Part shown: positions 13,542 through 28,587 of the stretch, piece after piece | How positions within the stretch are numbered: position 1 is the stretch's first letter | Layout: the number at the start of each line of letters is the position of its first letter | NCBI GenBank assembly: GCA_024220505.1 | Contig: JAKZZE010000029.1 | Coordinates: 186,001 to 250,000 of the forward strand | From: Rhizopus arrhizus | Lineage: Eukaryota > Mucoromycota > Mucoromycetes > Mucorales > Rhizopodaceae | Length of the DNA: 64,000 nucleotides | Direction: 5' to 3' | The notes under the pieces: model-generated | Databases searched by the model: none | Told to the model about the DNA's origin: nothing | Seen by the model: the letters and a program-made list of their open reading frames with translations, nothing else | Position numbers and translations under genes: made by a program

Positions 13542-14954
13542 TTATGCAGTAGCTTCAGCACCAAATGAAGTAATATGTTCAGGCTTTTCAATCTTGTTTA
13601 AAAAGTGAGCATGTCTACCGTCCACCTTGGCTTGATGATAAGAACGCAGCAAGACATCCACATCATCCAGTGAAAGAGGTCGAACATCAGCCAATTCCTT
13701 AATCTTGGCTGTTACCGCCTTGGCATCTTCATCCGTCAAGTCCAGATTCAGTTGTTCAACACGGTTCTTGACCGCATTCCAGCCTGTCAGACGATGACCG
13801 ATACTGACATAACGCGTCATGCCAAAATCGTTGGGGTTCAAGATTTCATACGTCGAAGGGTTGTTCAAGATAGCCTTGGCGTGAATACCAGCCTTGTGAG
13901 TAAAGGCACAGTAACCTGTGATGTAGTTGTTAAAAGGCACAGTGACTTCGACCGCGTCGGCCACAATGTTTTCCACTTCACGAATCTTGGTCAAGTCATA
14001 CTTGTTCATCACATAGTCCTTGTCACCTGTGTACATCCTGGCCAACAGACCCCCCAAGGGAGTGATCCCGTTACGTTCACCGATGCCGAGAACAGAGGTA
14101 TCGATGTGAGTCGCGCCTGCTTCCAAAGCAGCATAAGCATTTGCGATAGCACAGCCTGTGTCATTGTGAAAGTGACATTCAATATCACAGCTGACAACAC
14201 TACGCAACGTCTTGACGAGTTCATACACCTGGCGAGGATTAGCACAGCCGACAGTATCAGCAATACCCACACGGTTCACACCAATCTTGTCCACGGCCTT
14301 GTAGATTGAAAGTAAATCGACTAGATCAGATCGGAAGGAATCTTCAGTAGAGAAACGCACTTCGAGACCCTTGCTCTTGATGAACGTGATCACTTCGATG
14401 GCTTGCTTGGTGATGTAATCCATATCCTTGCCATGAGAGAATTCACGAAGGAAACTAGAGGTGCCAATGACAACATCAAGACCGTCAACACCCGTATCAA
14501 TGGCTAATTTGGCATCATCCATATGACAGCGAACATGAGTCAAGATCTTGGCCTTTAAACCCAGGCTGGAGATGGCACGACAGTCATTGCGAGATTGTTC
14601 GGATGCTGCAGGTGATGTCAATTCGAGATAATCAACACCAATTTCATCAAGAGCCTTTGCAATTTCTTTATGACAAATAAGTAAAAAAAGTATTTTACAT
14701 CTTTTGCAACAGAAACTTACCAATTTTCTTTTCAGTCGTAAAGAAGGCATTAGCAAATTGTTCACCCTCTGTTGATATCATCAGTATAAGTTCATCCCAA
14801 TTTATTCTATGTTTTTACCTCTTAAAGTAGATTCAATGATTTTAAAATTGGCTACGTTGGAGTTGGGATCATTTGACATGTAAGGGGATGTAACACCTTC
14901 CTTGGGGCGAGACAGATGTGTGCCACTGCTAGTAAGATTATTTGTTTGAGACAT
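13542..14954 (-). CDS. LYS20: homocitrate synthase (lysine biosynthesis)
   Basis: Three exons (14954-14819, 14768-14721, 14665-13542) join to 435 codons. Homocitrate synthase condenses acetyl-CoA with 2-oxoglutarate, the first committed step of the fungal alpha-aminoadipate lysine pathway. Diagnostic pieces: [19 protein letters not shown] at the start of the TIM barrel, [41 protein letters not shown], the metal-binding [15 protein letters not shown], and [17 protein letters not shown]. The C-terminal [20 protein letters not shown] belongs to the family's regulatory subdomain, where lysine feedback acts. Length matches yeast Lys20/Lys21 (about 430). The long exon 3 is rich in C-ending codons, unlike its AT-rich surroundings, as expected for strong expression. 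The N-terminal 40 residues are Ser/Thr/Asn-rich and show no convincing mitochondrial presequence. It is divergent from the MTHFR gene, 523 bp away. Confidence 0.95.
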
Positions 14955-15477
14955 GATTAATACAAGTTGTAAAACAAAAGGAAAAAAAAAATAAAAAAAT
15001 AAAAAAAAAAAGAACCCAATCTTTTTATAAAAAAAAAGACCCATTTAGATTATCATCATCACTCTCACACTGACAAATTCGCTTTTCTAAATTACATACA
15101 CCTGTCCAATTGAATGATTTGATAATGATAATCTCAACATCTGAACTGTCCTCCCAAATTTAGTAAGTGTTTTCATAACCACGCTGGGACTATATTCAGT
15201 CTCAGATGAAAACCAATATGGGAAACTGTCTGAGTATAAAGAAGTCATTGTATTTCCTCACTTCTTGTACACGTAGAAATTAAATTTTATCCATACTTTT
15301 GCATGAATTTTTTTTTGTTTCATTAAAGAGAATAAATAATGAAAAAAATAAAAATAAAAAAAACATTTTTTGATGGCGTTTCAGAATTGTTGCTGAATTT
15401 AAAATAATTTATGCAATCATTTTCCCAAAAAAGGGTATTTCACAGTCTTCTTTTCTGCACAATACTTTTTTTTTCAA
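14955..15477. other. intergenic, divergent promoter region
   Basis: 523 bp between the divergent homocitrate synthase and MTHFR starts. It contains long A and T tracts next to both starts and no open frame of note. It must hold both promoters; I see no clear TATA box or known activator site. Confidence 0.5.
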
Positions 15478-17514
<2,037 letters not shown>

Positions 17515-17570
17515 AGGACCGATCTTTTCACATGCAACCCTCCTTTTTTTTTTTTCTTTTTCTTTTTCTT

Positions 17571-19413
17571 ATGAATAAACAACGAATAGCAGAGATCACT
17601 CTTTTGGTTGCATTGATACCTGCTCTTCTCGGTTACTATGCCAACTATAAAGGAAGATGGATCATTAGTTTATTTTGTTACTCGTTTTCCTTCTTTATCT
17701 TATTGATACCCCCTTTTCTCTATGTCGCCTTCAAATGTATTCAGCACTGTCTGCCACTGATATCTCGTATGCTGGTCAGGATCAGCAATCGAACAAGACC
17801 CATTATAAACGCAATTTCAAAAAACAAGGTCTTGGGACCCTGTGTGAATCTTGTTATTCGGTGTCACTTTTTTGTCATCTTCATGACCTTACTCATGAGT
17901 GATCAACTTATTCGCAAGTTACTCAGTCCTTTTATACCTGAACATGCAACCAAACGTCACTTGTGTAAGAGAACAGAAAGAACGCACTTCAGGTTGTCTT
18001 TACTCAAACTATTTATAGCTGTCATTAATGTAGGTGACGCCAAATTTTTTCGATTAGGTAATCACCATCATCAAATCCCACCCAAATCAACAAGGTCATT
18101 TGAAAATGAAAAAGGATTTAAAAGACCACAATATTCACTATCGATAGCACATACATTATGTATTGCAAGTAAATTAGCTTATGAAGATGTGGATGTTGTC
18201 AAATATGAATTGGAACAAGCAGGCTATCTCAATTCATTTAAACCCATTGGCTACAAGGTAAAACAGCGTGCGCAAGAGGAAAATCATACGCTAAATGAGC
18301 TGTATAGAACGTGTGTGCTTACGTGATAGAAAAGGAAAATGACGTGTTCCTTGTCTTTCGAGGCACCAATCCACTCAACATTCAAAACTATGTCACCAAT
18401 CTAGACGCAGGTCTCACCGACATCTCATCGCCTACTCAAGGATGGATGGGTAAGGTTCACAAGGGCTTTTGGGATGCTATGGGGAGCACAAGCGCACAAG
18501 CAGAACAGAGGATCGATGAGCCTACCCTTTCTCTTCAATTGAGTCATACCTCTCTCTCTCAAACCATCGCGGCGGCTGTCAAAGCCATCTTGCAGATCAT
18601 CAAGATGGTCTCCGTCAACGTCTTTCAGAACGTGACAGATCCGATTGATGCCGGTTGGGTGACAACCTCTGAAGTGAGGTATCACAGTTTGTATTCCCAA
18701 GCAGAGAATTGGATATTAAAAGTGATGCAAGAAAACGAAAAGAAGCGATTGTATATCACGGGTCATTCCCTAGGCGGTGCCTTGGCAACAGGTATACCTA
18801 CTGTGTGATAGAAAAGGGGTGATTAACCATTGTACACAGTGTTTTTAGCAAAAATGATTCAATCTTCTAGTCCACTGGTTGGCTGCTTTGAAGGTCTGTA
18901 TACGTTTGGTCAGCCAAATATTGGTGATGAGAATTTCGGAAAAGCGTTTAGTCCAGAAATTGCTTGTAAAATATTCAATCACACGTATAACAATGGTAAA
19001 ATAGCTGGGCGGCATTTTGGTGTAAAGGAGACTAACATGCAATAGATGTCGTCCCACGTATTCCATACTGGTACAGTCCACCTCCGGGTACACTCGTCTT
19101 TATTGATGCTTCTTACAAGATCACCCTGTACCCACCCGACCCAAAGACAGGTCAACCTGTCCCTGTACGTCCCATCTCTTACCTGCATCCCTCGGGTCTC
19201 TTGAACAAATCGGTCATTGGTCGATTAAGGCAAGAGGCCTCGGTGCGCATCCTGTTCCGTCTCTTGCTGCCTTTTTTTATTAACGATCATTTCCCTTCAG
19301 ATTATAGTGATGCCTTATTATCTGGTGATGTCGAATGGATCGTGGTGGGTGAAGAGGAAGGAGGGAACGAAGAAAGAGATGAGAACATGAAGAGATATTC
19401 TTTGCATCAATAA
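17571..19413 (+). CDS. class 3 lipase, membrane-anchored
   Basis: Four exons (17571-18257, 18308-18791, 18840-18995, 19046-19413) join to 564 codons. The N-terminal 120 residues hold two or three hydrophobic segments (ITLLVALIPALLGYY, IISLFCYSFSFFILLIPPFL and a third near residue 110), so the protein is probably a membrane enzyme. The lipase fold follows: VFLVFRGTNPLNIQNYVTN, the nucleophile elbow YITGHSLGGALAT (Ser), FGQPNIGDENF, the aspartate region DVVPRIPYW, and a C-terminal HFPSDYSDALL that fits the catalytic histidine. It would hydrolyse acylglycerols. An in-frame ATG at 17532 could start the protein 13 residues earlier, but those residues are a run of F and L translated from a pyrimidine-rich leader, so I prefer 17571. 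Orientation and 56-bp spacing make it tandem with MTHFR. Confidence 0.88.
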
Positions 19414-20221
19414 ATCTTTTTTATCATTGTCCTCTGGGAAATGTCATGCCGTTTACGTCCACTGTCGCAGATCTATGGATCGGCATTTGCTCAAGACGTG
19501 TAGTGGGTGATGAAGGGTTGGAAGATGTATGATAAGGGGTATAAAGAGAGTCATCCTGTTGAGAAAGTGGGTGATGCGAAAAGAAGTGGCAGTTGGGGTG
19601 CTTTTCTTTGGTAGAATACCCTTTATTTTGAAGCCCAATGGGTTATGAGGAAGAAACATAAAGGGAATGCTCAACAAATTAGCAAAAGATGAGTCTGGCT
19701 AATAAGGACGCGTAAACCAAATTGTTGATAAATGTATTGCTTCAGCCTACTTGCCTGTGCACCAACAACAGTATAATTATATAAAATATACTTTTTACTG
19801 TTCATCGTCTGATAAGTCTTAGACACATTAACAGTAAACATACTGGGTTTAGCAGCCGATATAATATTAATAAAGCAGGATAGGACAAATATTAGAAATA
19901 GAAAAAAAAAAAAAAAAAAAATATAAAAGCCTTTCATTGTGCAACTTGCATCAAACAGGAAACCAAAGAAGGTCATTTTAGATAGTTTTCCAAGAGCAAG
20001 AGCACCCTTTACCTGAACGTACGCCTCAGTGGAAGCGGATGATGACAACAGTAAAGTATGAGCCAGTACAGTTTTAAACCGCGCTCTGGACTAACACAGT
20101 ACACCCATCCTCATCATCCAGACTCCTTCTCTCTTTAGATTTTTTACAACCAAGGTATACATACCCATCCATCCATCCATCCTCCTTATTCATCCATCGA
20201 TACGATTTCAACAGATAAAAA
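19414..20221. other. intergenic, upstream of eL29
   Basis: No supported gene. A 125-codon minus frame (19671-20048) is mainly poly-F/L from an A tract and has no motif. Short CCAT repeats (about 20167-20184) sit about 40-55 bp before the eL29 start, in the promoter or leader. Confidence 0.5.
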
Positions 20222-20523
20222 ATGGCCAAGTCAAAGAATCACACCAACCACAACCAAAGTAATCTATACACTCATTCACTTTGTATCCTCAACTGATTGC
20301 CATTTCTTTTTTTTAAAAAAAAACTAATAGACAAGAAGGCTCACCGTAACGGTATCAAGAAGGCCGCTACTCACAAGTACCGTTCTCAAAAGGGCGTAAG
20401 TGATATAAAGACAGGTTATTACGAGTAATAACACCTTGTTAGTTGGATGCCAAGTTCCTCCGTAACCAACGTTTCGCCAAGAAGGGTACCCAAAAGGCCC
20501 TCGCTGCTGCTACCAAGGCTTAA
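20222..20523 (+). CDS. RPL29: 60S ribosomal protein eL29
   Basis: Three exons (20222-20258, 20331-20395, 20443-20523) join to 60 codons. The product MAKSKNHTNHNQNKKAHRNG continues with IKKAATHKYRSQKG and LDAKFLRNQRFAKKG and ends in alanine/lysine. This is the strongly conserved short basic eL29 of the large ribosomal subunit; the family in yeast has 59 residues. GCC, AAG, CGT and GGT codons dominate, as in highly expressed fungal genes. It is missed by any simple long-ORF search because of its two introns. Confidence 0.95.
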
Positions 20524-20728
20524 ACATTCAAAAAACACACAAATAAAACAGCTGTACAAATAATGCAACTCTTTTTTTTTTTATCTTTTTATAAAAAATC
20601 CAAGACGTTTTATACAAAAAAAAAAAAGAAGGAGGAGAATGACATGTTTTATCTTTCTTGCTCAGCAAGTTTGCTATATAATAAGGATCACGTTCTCTCT
20701 TTTAATACTCGATATTCTACAAAAAGGA

Positions 20729-22097
20729 TTAAAGGGTGAACGAAAAGGACGAGCAACTTACATTCACTTCACAATGCGCCTTTACATTTTCAAATACTTT
20801 AAGCATCTTTCTTCTAGCGCCCAAGGCGGCAACTCCTTTGTTTAGTAATTCTTGATCAGACATCTTGACCATGTCTTGCCAACGCATATCACAAAAAATC
20901 GGGTTATATTTATGCAAACGAAGGCTCCTGAGCCAAGCAGGCACATCTACAGACCAAGATCAGACGTTTGCTTTCGCGGATCGTTTCACTTACCTGCCAA
21001 AAGTTCCATGTCGACCACATCCGAGTGTTTCTTGGTATTATTGATCGTTTCCTTGCTCGAAGTTGATTTACGACGTCCTTCATCCGATGTGTATCCTTCC
21101 TTTGAGATAAACAGATCCTGAGAGGAACGGACGAGGTCCTCGACTGTTTCTGGCACGGCTGGAATATTCGTACGGGGCTGATTCATCCGTCTTCTATAGT
21201 TATTGATGAAATCACTGTTGTTCGTGTTGGTATCGGTCATGACCTCTGGCAGTTGACTCCAAACAGAGTATTGTCCAGGCAAGTTCCAGTGACTGATGTC
21301 GGCCGATTTGGGTCGCTCGGTACCGATGGGACCCACCCCGTTCGGTCTTCGGTTCCAGGTGTTGGGCACAAAGAGACTGTTGTCGCCTTCAATCACAGAA
21401 TGAGGTCGACTGCCATTGTTGAATAAGGGACCCCGACTGCTGTTGGAGCTCAGGCGCCTTGAAGGGTCATCCAGCAGACTGTAACCAAACAATCGGTCGT
21501 CTGTGTCCCCCAAGGCAAACGAATGACGCGCTTGCTGAACGCCCGTCTTGTAAGGCAGGACAGACATCAGCCTTTGGCTGGCTTCAAGCTCAGCTTTGGC
21601 AACCGCGTTGGCTATCGGATGCTCTGTGTCGGTCGGCGTCAAGAGAGAATAGAGCGGATCCCGTTTGACCATTTGTTGTAAGAGGTTAATAAAAAATCGA
21701 GCTTGTACTTGACTCGAGTGTTGAAGTAAGGTATACATTGTAGCCGTCTTTTCTGCCTCTGTCAAGTATCGATACCACTGATCAACATGTTGCATCTCTT
21801 CTTTGAAATTCTAGACTCTTTTTAGCTTATAAAAGTCTTGTTTTCTCTCTTTTCTTTTACCTGGTCTAAAGTAGCAGAAGCCATTTCGTCAAGGTTGTTT
21901 TCATATCTTTTCAAATCTTCATACCAACGACCTTTTTTTTTTTAAAAAAAATAAAAAACCATCCAATAAGTCACTTTCAAAAAAAACAAGCACATCTTTT
22001 TATAAATTTAGCTTTTACCTTCGTTTATAAAGTGACCTGGGTTAATGACTTCAGACACAGGTCGAGTTGTTCTAGGCTTATAGTCATTCGGTAGCAT
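20729..22097 (-). CDS. VTS1: VTS1/Smaug-type SAM-domain RNA-binding protein
   Basis: Four exons (22097-22019, 21931-21861, 21810-20994, 20946-20729) join to 394 codons. The N-terminal third has a helical region, [20 protein letters not shown] followed by [10 protein letters not shown], typical of the VTS1 N-terminal domain. A long Ser/Asn/Pro/Arg-rich linker follows. The C terminus holds the SAM domain: [38 protein letters not shown] and [11 protein letters not shown], with the RNA-contacting A-L-G-A-R-R-K-ML segment intact. Family members bind hairpins with a CNGG loop and recruit deadenylases to mRNA. The end is uncertain: a strong GTAAGT donor lies 30 bp before the stop, and splicing from it to an acceptor near 20720 would replace the last ten residues with NIEY. 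Exon 3 is GC-richer than neighbouring DNA. Confidence 0.9.
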
Positions 22098-22358
22098 ATT
22101 GTTTATATTGGGAAGAAAAAGAAAAAAAAGGAAATATTTTTAGAGCAAGAAAAAAAAAAAAAACCATAATTTTGAAACGCAGAAGGACGTCATAAGCACG
22201 AGCAGTAAAGAAACGATAAAGGAAAGGCATGTAATTTTTTTTTTTTATTAACAAAATAAAAAACGTGTGGAAAGAAAAAAAGGAAAATGTTTTTTTTGCT
22301 AAAGTAATATAAAATGTATTGGTGAGAGAGAGTGAGAGAGAGTGAGAGAGTGAGCGAT

Positions 22359-23490
<1,132 letters not shown>

Positions 23491-25206
23491 AGTGTAGACC
23501 TATACATCAATTTTTTTTTTCTCTTTAATACTTTTCCTCCTCTTTCTCTCTCCCTTTTGTTTTACAAGGAAACCAAAAAGAAAAAGAAACTCCAAGATGT
23601 GTGTGTAAAAGGAAGAAGACACGCGTTTACAATATAGTCTGAGTTGCATCTACTATATTGAATAATTTTCCCCATTCCGACTGTGTTGTCAATTTTTAAA
23701 AATGATGAAAAGCAAGAATAATCTTCAAAAATAGAAAAAGACCCTCTTTGTCTTATTTGTCCTTTACATGATTGAAAACACACACATACAAGGGCCTCCT
23801 TTTCTTTTCGACATGTAATTTAAAGCTGATTGAACTTACAATTGAGTTTTTTGTTCCTTTTTACAGTGACTTTTTGATGTTTTAAAATGGGGAATAAAAA
23901 GAAGATTAAATAAAAAATATATTTTATATTAAAAAAGGAAAAAAAAAGTGGATCTTTTTTTTTTTTTTTTTTACAAAAAAAGACTCATCATACAAACAGT
24001 CACATTTGCCCTTTTGTTTCCTTGGAAACTCCTCCTTTCCATCTCGTGTGTTTACGGGCCAGTGGATGAGTAAAGGTCGAGGGTGTCTGTCGATAGCAAT
24101 GGGTCCTCTCTTTCACTACATCGATCACCGTTTCATCTTCTTGGAAGCCTAGTGCGTGCATTAGCAGACTATTGTGTTACACAAACGCAGCCAGCTTGAA
24201 TACAGCGAGTTCCTTTTTTTTTGATGCAGACCAACTTTCTTTATTTTCATCCAACAATGGGATTCGAGTTGATTGGCAGTCGAGACAATCAGCCACAGTC
24301 ACCCCTTTTTTCTTTTTCATCTCTTTACTCAAAACAAGATCGATCGGGACTGAAACAGACGATCCATTCGGTTTGTTTGAATGAAAAAAAAGGGGGTCAC
24401 TGGCCAGTGATCAGTAGATGCGATCCATCCTGATCAAGCTATTGAAATCTCTGCTGTACTCTGATGTAGATGGGTCACTGTAAAAGAGGTATCCTTTACC
24501 TTGTGTTTACTGGACTTTGATATGTCGACCTTCTGTAGAGCTACTTTCATGAACCCAACCGTCCCATGTCAGTCAGAATGGATAGGATACATCTTTTTGT
24601 CCACCTTTTCTTCCCTGACAAGCATTGTTTTAATAGAGACAAACGATCTTGTGGGTATGAAGACTCAAATGTCAGAAATACCCAACCCTACAAGAGGGGG
24701 GACGATGCAGCTTCCAAAGAGTAGGTAACGAGACAAAGAGATTCAATCCCAGCACTGAATCCCTTGAGCTCACCTTGCTTTTCTAGACGTTTGACGTCCA
24801 TTGGGGTGAGTCTCTAAAGTATGGATGAAGGAACTAAAAACGAGAGTTTTGAGTCCATGTGAAATGGGGTCAGAATGTTGCTCTGAACAAAAAGTGTTGT
24901 AGGATGAAATACGATTCGAATAGGCACCACTTTATTTCCTTTGCAAGAGAAAATCACATGGATTGGTTATTCAGTACGAGTTTATTTGCACGAGTAAAGA
25001 ACACCCAAGACGCATTCCACATCAGCCCCTCCTCTTTCACCTCTTTGGTTGTTGTGAATGATCTCTTGAAACACTTTGAATCATTTATAAAAAAAAAGTT
25101 TATTTTTTTTTTGGCAACAGTAATTGTTTAAAAAGTGGAAACACAAAACTGAGATTTTTTTTTTCATTTCTCTTTTTTTTTTTTTTTTTTCTTTATTATT
25201 CAAAAG
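23491..25206. other. intergenic, no gene seen
   Basis: About 1.7 kb between divergent PP1 and transporter genes. The part 24000-24800 is less AT-rich than other spacers and has several 70-90 codon open frames, but none has a motif, splice logic or a homologue I recognise. Confidence 0.45.
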
Positions 25207-26856
25207 ATGACACAACCAAAGCCAATGTATATATCCAACCTTCATCCGGATCAAATAGCATCCAGTGAGGTTGGTGTATCGACAAGATCATTTGTAGGTT
25301 CTTTTTCGAGAGCGTCGATGATGCACATGGCAGAGAATGTCATTTTATCCGATCATTTGGTAAAGTGAAAAAGAGGAAGGGAGAGGGTGACTGACCCCTT
25401 CAGATTAGACAGAGGATGAAGATGAGGAAGAATCTTGTTTACAAAGCAAGTATTCGGATAGAGAAGCACATGAAACTTCACCTTTACTTTATCCAAGCCT
25501 TCAAAAATTAAATACCAATCAAAGCATCATGACAGTAGCCGATAACTATCATCTATCGTCCACCAATCAAAAGTCAACTTTTCTTCAAAGCATCTTTAAT
25601 TCAATCAACATCTTATTGGGTGTTGGTATACTTGCGTTACCTTTAGGATTTAAAGTAAGCAACTCCCCTTTTTTATAAAAAAAAAATAATTCATTTGGTT
25701 TAGAGCGCAGGTTGGCTCATTGGACTCTTGACCTTTTGTTTCTGTTTTGGACTGACGAATTATACGGCCAAGATAGTGATCAAATGTTTGAGTATCCATC
25801 CAGATTCAAAGACTTATGGTGACATGGGTGCTTATACATTCGGTCTGCGTGGACGTGTGTTTATTTCATTTCTCTTTTTGACTGAATTGATCACTTGCAG
25901 GTAATCATCTGATGGAAGCATCACAGACTGACAAATGAGTATGATAGTATCGCGTTAGTTGTATTATTGGCCGATGGCATCTCTTCTTTATTTCCAACAC
26001 TCCATGTCATTTGGATTCGACTGCTGTGTTTCATGATCTTGACACCTACCTTATTTATTCCTGTACGCCATCTGTCTTACACGAGCTTGATCGGCATCAT
26101 GAGCATCCTTTGTCTGCTGTGTGTGATCCTGTACGATGGTCTGACCAAGCCCAACGCGCCTGGCAGTCTGATGGAACCTGCGGTAAGTCAAAGGGATCGT
26201 GGGTGGTCTACCGATCTAATGTAAAACAGGACACGCTGATGTTACCCGCCCGATGGCTGGATGTACCCTTGAGCTTTGGGCTCATCATGGCCGGCTTTGC
26301 CGGACACGCCGTCTTTCCTACCATTTACCACGACATGGAGAACCCAAAAGAATACAAGCGGATGGTCAATTCGACTTATCTGACCGTCGCGGCCGTCTAC
26401 CTGACGGTGGCCGTGACCGGCTACCTCATGTTTGGCTCGGCCACGCTGCAAGAAATCACACTCAACCTGATGGCCGTCGCCGACTACAACCAACCGCTCA
26501 ATCGTTTCGCTGTCTGCTGGGTCGCGCTGAACCCGATTGCGAAATACGGCCTGACGCTCAACCCGGTCCTCTTGAGCTGGCAGACCGTTTTGCCTCACAG
26601 GTTCGGTTCACTGGCCAGCGTCTGCCTGACCACACTCATGCTCGCCTGTCTCGTCTTCTTGCTGCCCAACTTTGACCGCGTCATCTCTCTCCTCGGCGCC
26701 TTCTTTTCCTTTTTTATCTCGGCCATCTTTCCCCTCGTCTGTCACATCAAACTCTTTCGACAGACCATGCCCCGTTGGGAACTCTGGATCAATCATCTCT
26801 TGCTCGTCCTGGCTTCTCTCATGGCGATCACGGGCACAATCAAAAGCTTCATCTAA
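25207..26856 (+). CDS. amino-acid transporter, AAAP family (AVT1-like)
   Basis: Five exons (25207-25359, 25409-25654, 25704-25900, 25948-26182, 26230-26856) join to 485 codons. A hydrophilic, acidic N terminus of about 110 residues (TEDEDEEES) precedes the first membrane helix SIFNSINILLGVGILALPLG, the hallmark of the amino acid/auxin permease family. Further helices follow: GWLIGLLTFCFCFGLTNYTA, VFISFLFLTELITCSIALVV, IGIMSILCLLCVILYDGL, FGLIMAGFAGHAVFPTIYHD, LTVAAVYLTVAVTGYLMFG and four near the C terminus, about eleven in all. The arrangement matches yeast Avt1-type vacuolar transporters that move neutral amino acids by proton antiport; vacuolar location is inference. The last exon is markedly GC-rich (see findings). 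Confidence 0.9.
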
Positions 26857-27968
26857 CCTGTCCGTGGGCTAACTGATGTTGTTTTTTTTTCAAAGAGAGC
26901 ATGCGGATGGACAAGCGACTCGGTTTTTAATAAATGACATGATTTTTTTTTTATTCTGTCTCTAAAAAAAACGGAATGGCCAGTGATCCCCATGTCATTT
27001 TGAACTCTTCTTCAGGACCCTTTGAAAAGACTTCACCTTTTATGAATCGAGTGATGCCATCAAGGGTTTTTTTTTTTTTCACTGAATCGACATGTTCCAA
27101 GAGAGCAGCTTCCTACTGTACATTCATCCCTCTGCTTCAGACAACGTCTCTTGCCTGTCTTCCAAGTCGATCCTTCTTTCTATCACCAAAAAGTCCGAGT
27201 GGATTGAATCCAAACAGATTATGTCACTCTCTGTTTATCCAAAAAGTTAAATTGTGGGGGGGCCAATGATGGCATAATGTACCACTTGACTTTTTAATCT
27301 ACCACAAACTTGGTCATTTGGAGTTTAAACCCTCTTGCTATCGATTGAATTCTTTCCGCTTTTTACCCACTTGCATTATCAACACATCCCACCTTCTTTT
27401 TCACATGCCGATGATGACCTTTCTCAGTTTGGGTGATGAAAGTGGAGGGGGGGGGGTTGCTATGATACGACATGAGCTGCATAAAAAACTAAAACTTCAG
27501 GAGAAAGAGAGATATGGACAAAATAGGATAAAAAGTCAGACAGTGATTTTATAGGCCAAGATAAATGTCCCTGACGTATTCAAGTGATACATGGTTATCG
27601 ATAAAATAAATAATAAAGGAACCCTTGAATTTTTTTTTTTGTTAGGTTATTTAGATACCGACATAGTGATTGAAAAGGATCGGGTGCTTTTTTTTAAAAA
27701 AAAAAGAATAAATCACCTCATTTACAAAAGATAAGAAATAGTTTCTGCTAGAAAAGAAGAGAAAAAAAAAAAAGAGAGAGAGAGAGAGAGAGAAAAGAGG
27801 TGAAGAAAAGGAGATGGAATCCTTATCGATCGAGAGTACCCAGAAAGATTACTTTAAATAGACAAGTATCATTATTTTAAACTCTGTATTAACGGAGTTT
27901 GATTGGATAGGACAATCAATTAGTATAAATAAGAAGCAATTTAAAATCTCTTTTTCTAAACATAAACG
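26857..27968. other. intergenic, no gene seen
   Basis: No supported coding region. The plus strand has some 65-97 codon frames without motifs. It contains several A/T runs, a G9 run near 27448 and a GA repeat near 27774-27793 close to the start of the F-box gene. Confidence 0.45.
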
Positions 27969-28587
27969 ATGGATTCAGTACTTCCAGCAGAAATCATTCT
28001 CAACATATTCAACCATTTGTCACTTAAAGATCTTGTACGAATTGAACGTAGCTGTAAACGATTACAATCTTGTGCGTTATCTGAAATTGAAAAAAGAATC
28101 AGAAAAGGATCCAGCAAAGATGAGTGGGGAATTTTGGTAGGTGATGAAGTGAAGAAGGGAAATCAAACTCATAAAAGAATAGGTTCATTTAGGACAAGTG
28201 AATGCACAACCAGAACGATTTGATACAGTGAATAAGAAGGCTTATTATTCAATCCAGATGGATCCAGTGAAGATCAAGACGATGTTTGAAAAAAGACAGA
28301 TTCACTGTTCACTGCTGAGAAAGAACAATGAGGATTATGACACGAAAAATAAATTTACAATCACGGTTCAAAAAGGAATGGAAGAAGGCAGGAGGATAGA
28401 GATGGATGTGAAGAATGAATCATGTCAAGTACAAGCCCAACTCACTCGTTTACCTCATCCAACACGACCTCTCATCCAACAAGATCCCAAACAACCTCAC
28501 ACTCTCACTCCACTCGCACCTTCTCCATTCATCTATACCCTACAACTCACCGAGCTCTGTTTACCTCTCTCTACCCTTGCCGCATAA
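27969..28587 (+). CDS. F-box protein, unknown target
   Basis: Two exons (27969-28136 and 28183-28587) join to 190 codons. Residues 1-45 form an F-box: LPAEIILNIFNHLSLKDLVR followed by IERSCKRLQSCALSEIEKR, which would bind Skp1 in an SCF ubiquitin ligase. The following 140 residues show no leucine-rich or WD repeats. They contain YYSIQMDPVKIKTMFEK and a Pro/Gln-rich stretch and stop after LCLPLSTLAA. The C terminus may be wrong: the frame at the end is rich in Pro/Thr, as if reading through an intron, and coding-like pieces continue downstream (next entry). The substrate cannot be predicted. Confidence 0.65.

Noticed and set aside
13752..14309. 185-codon open frame on the plus strand
   Set aside because: It is the antisense shadow of the homocitrate synthase exon, which has clear family motifs and GC-rich codons that keep the other strand open.
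19671..20048. 125-codon minus frame upstream of eL29
   Set aside because: It depends on a poly-F/L stretch translated from an A tract and shows no conserved block.
26242..26796. Open frames on both strands over the transporter exon 5
   Set aside because: Shadow frames caused by the high GC content of the real exon; they lack motifs and splice logic.
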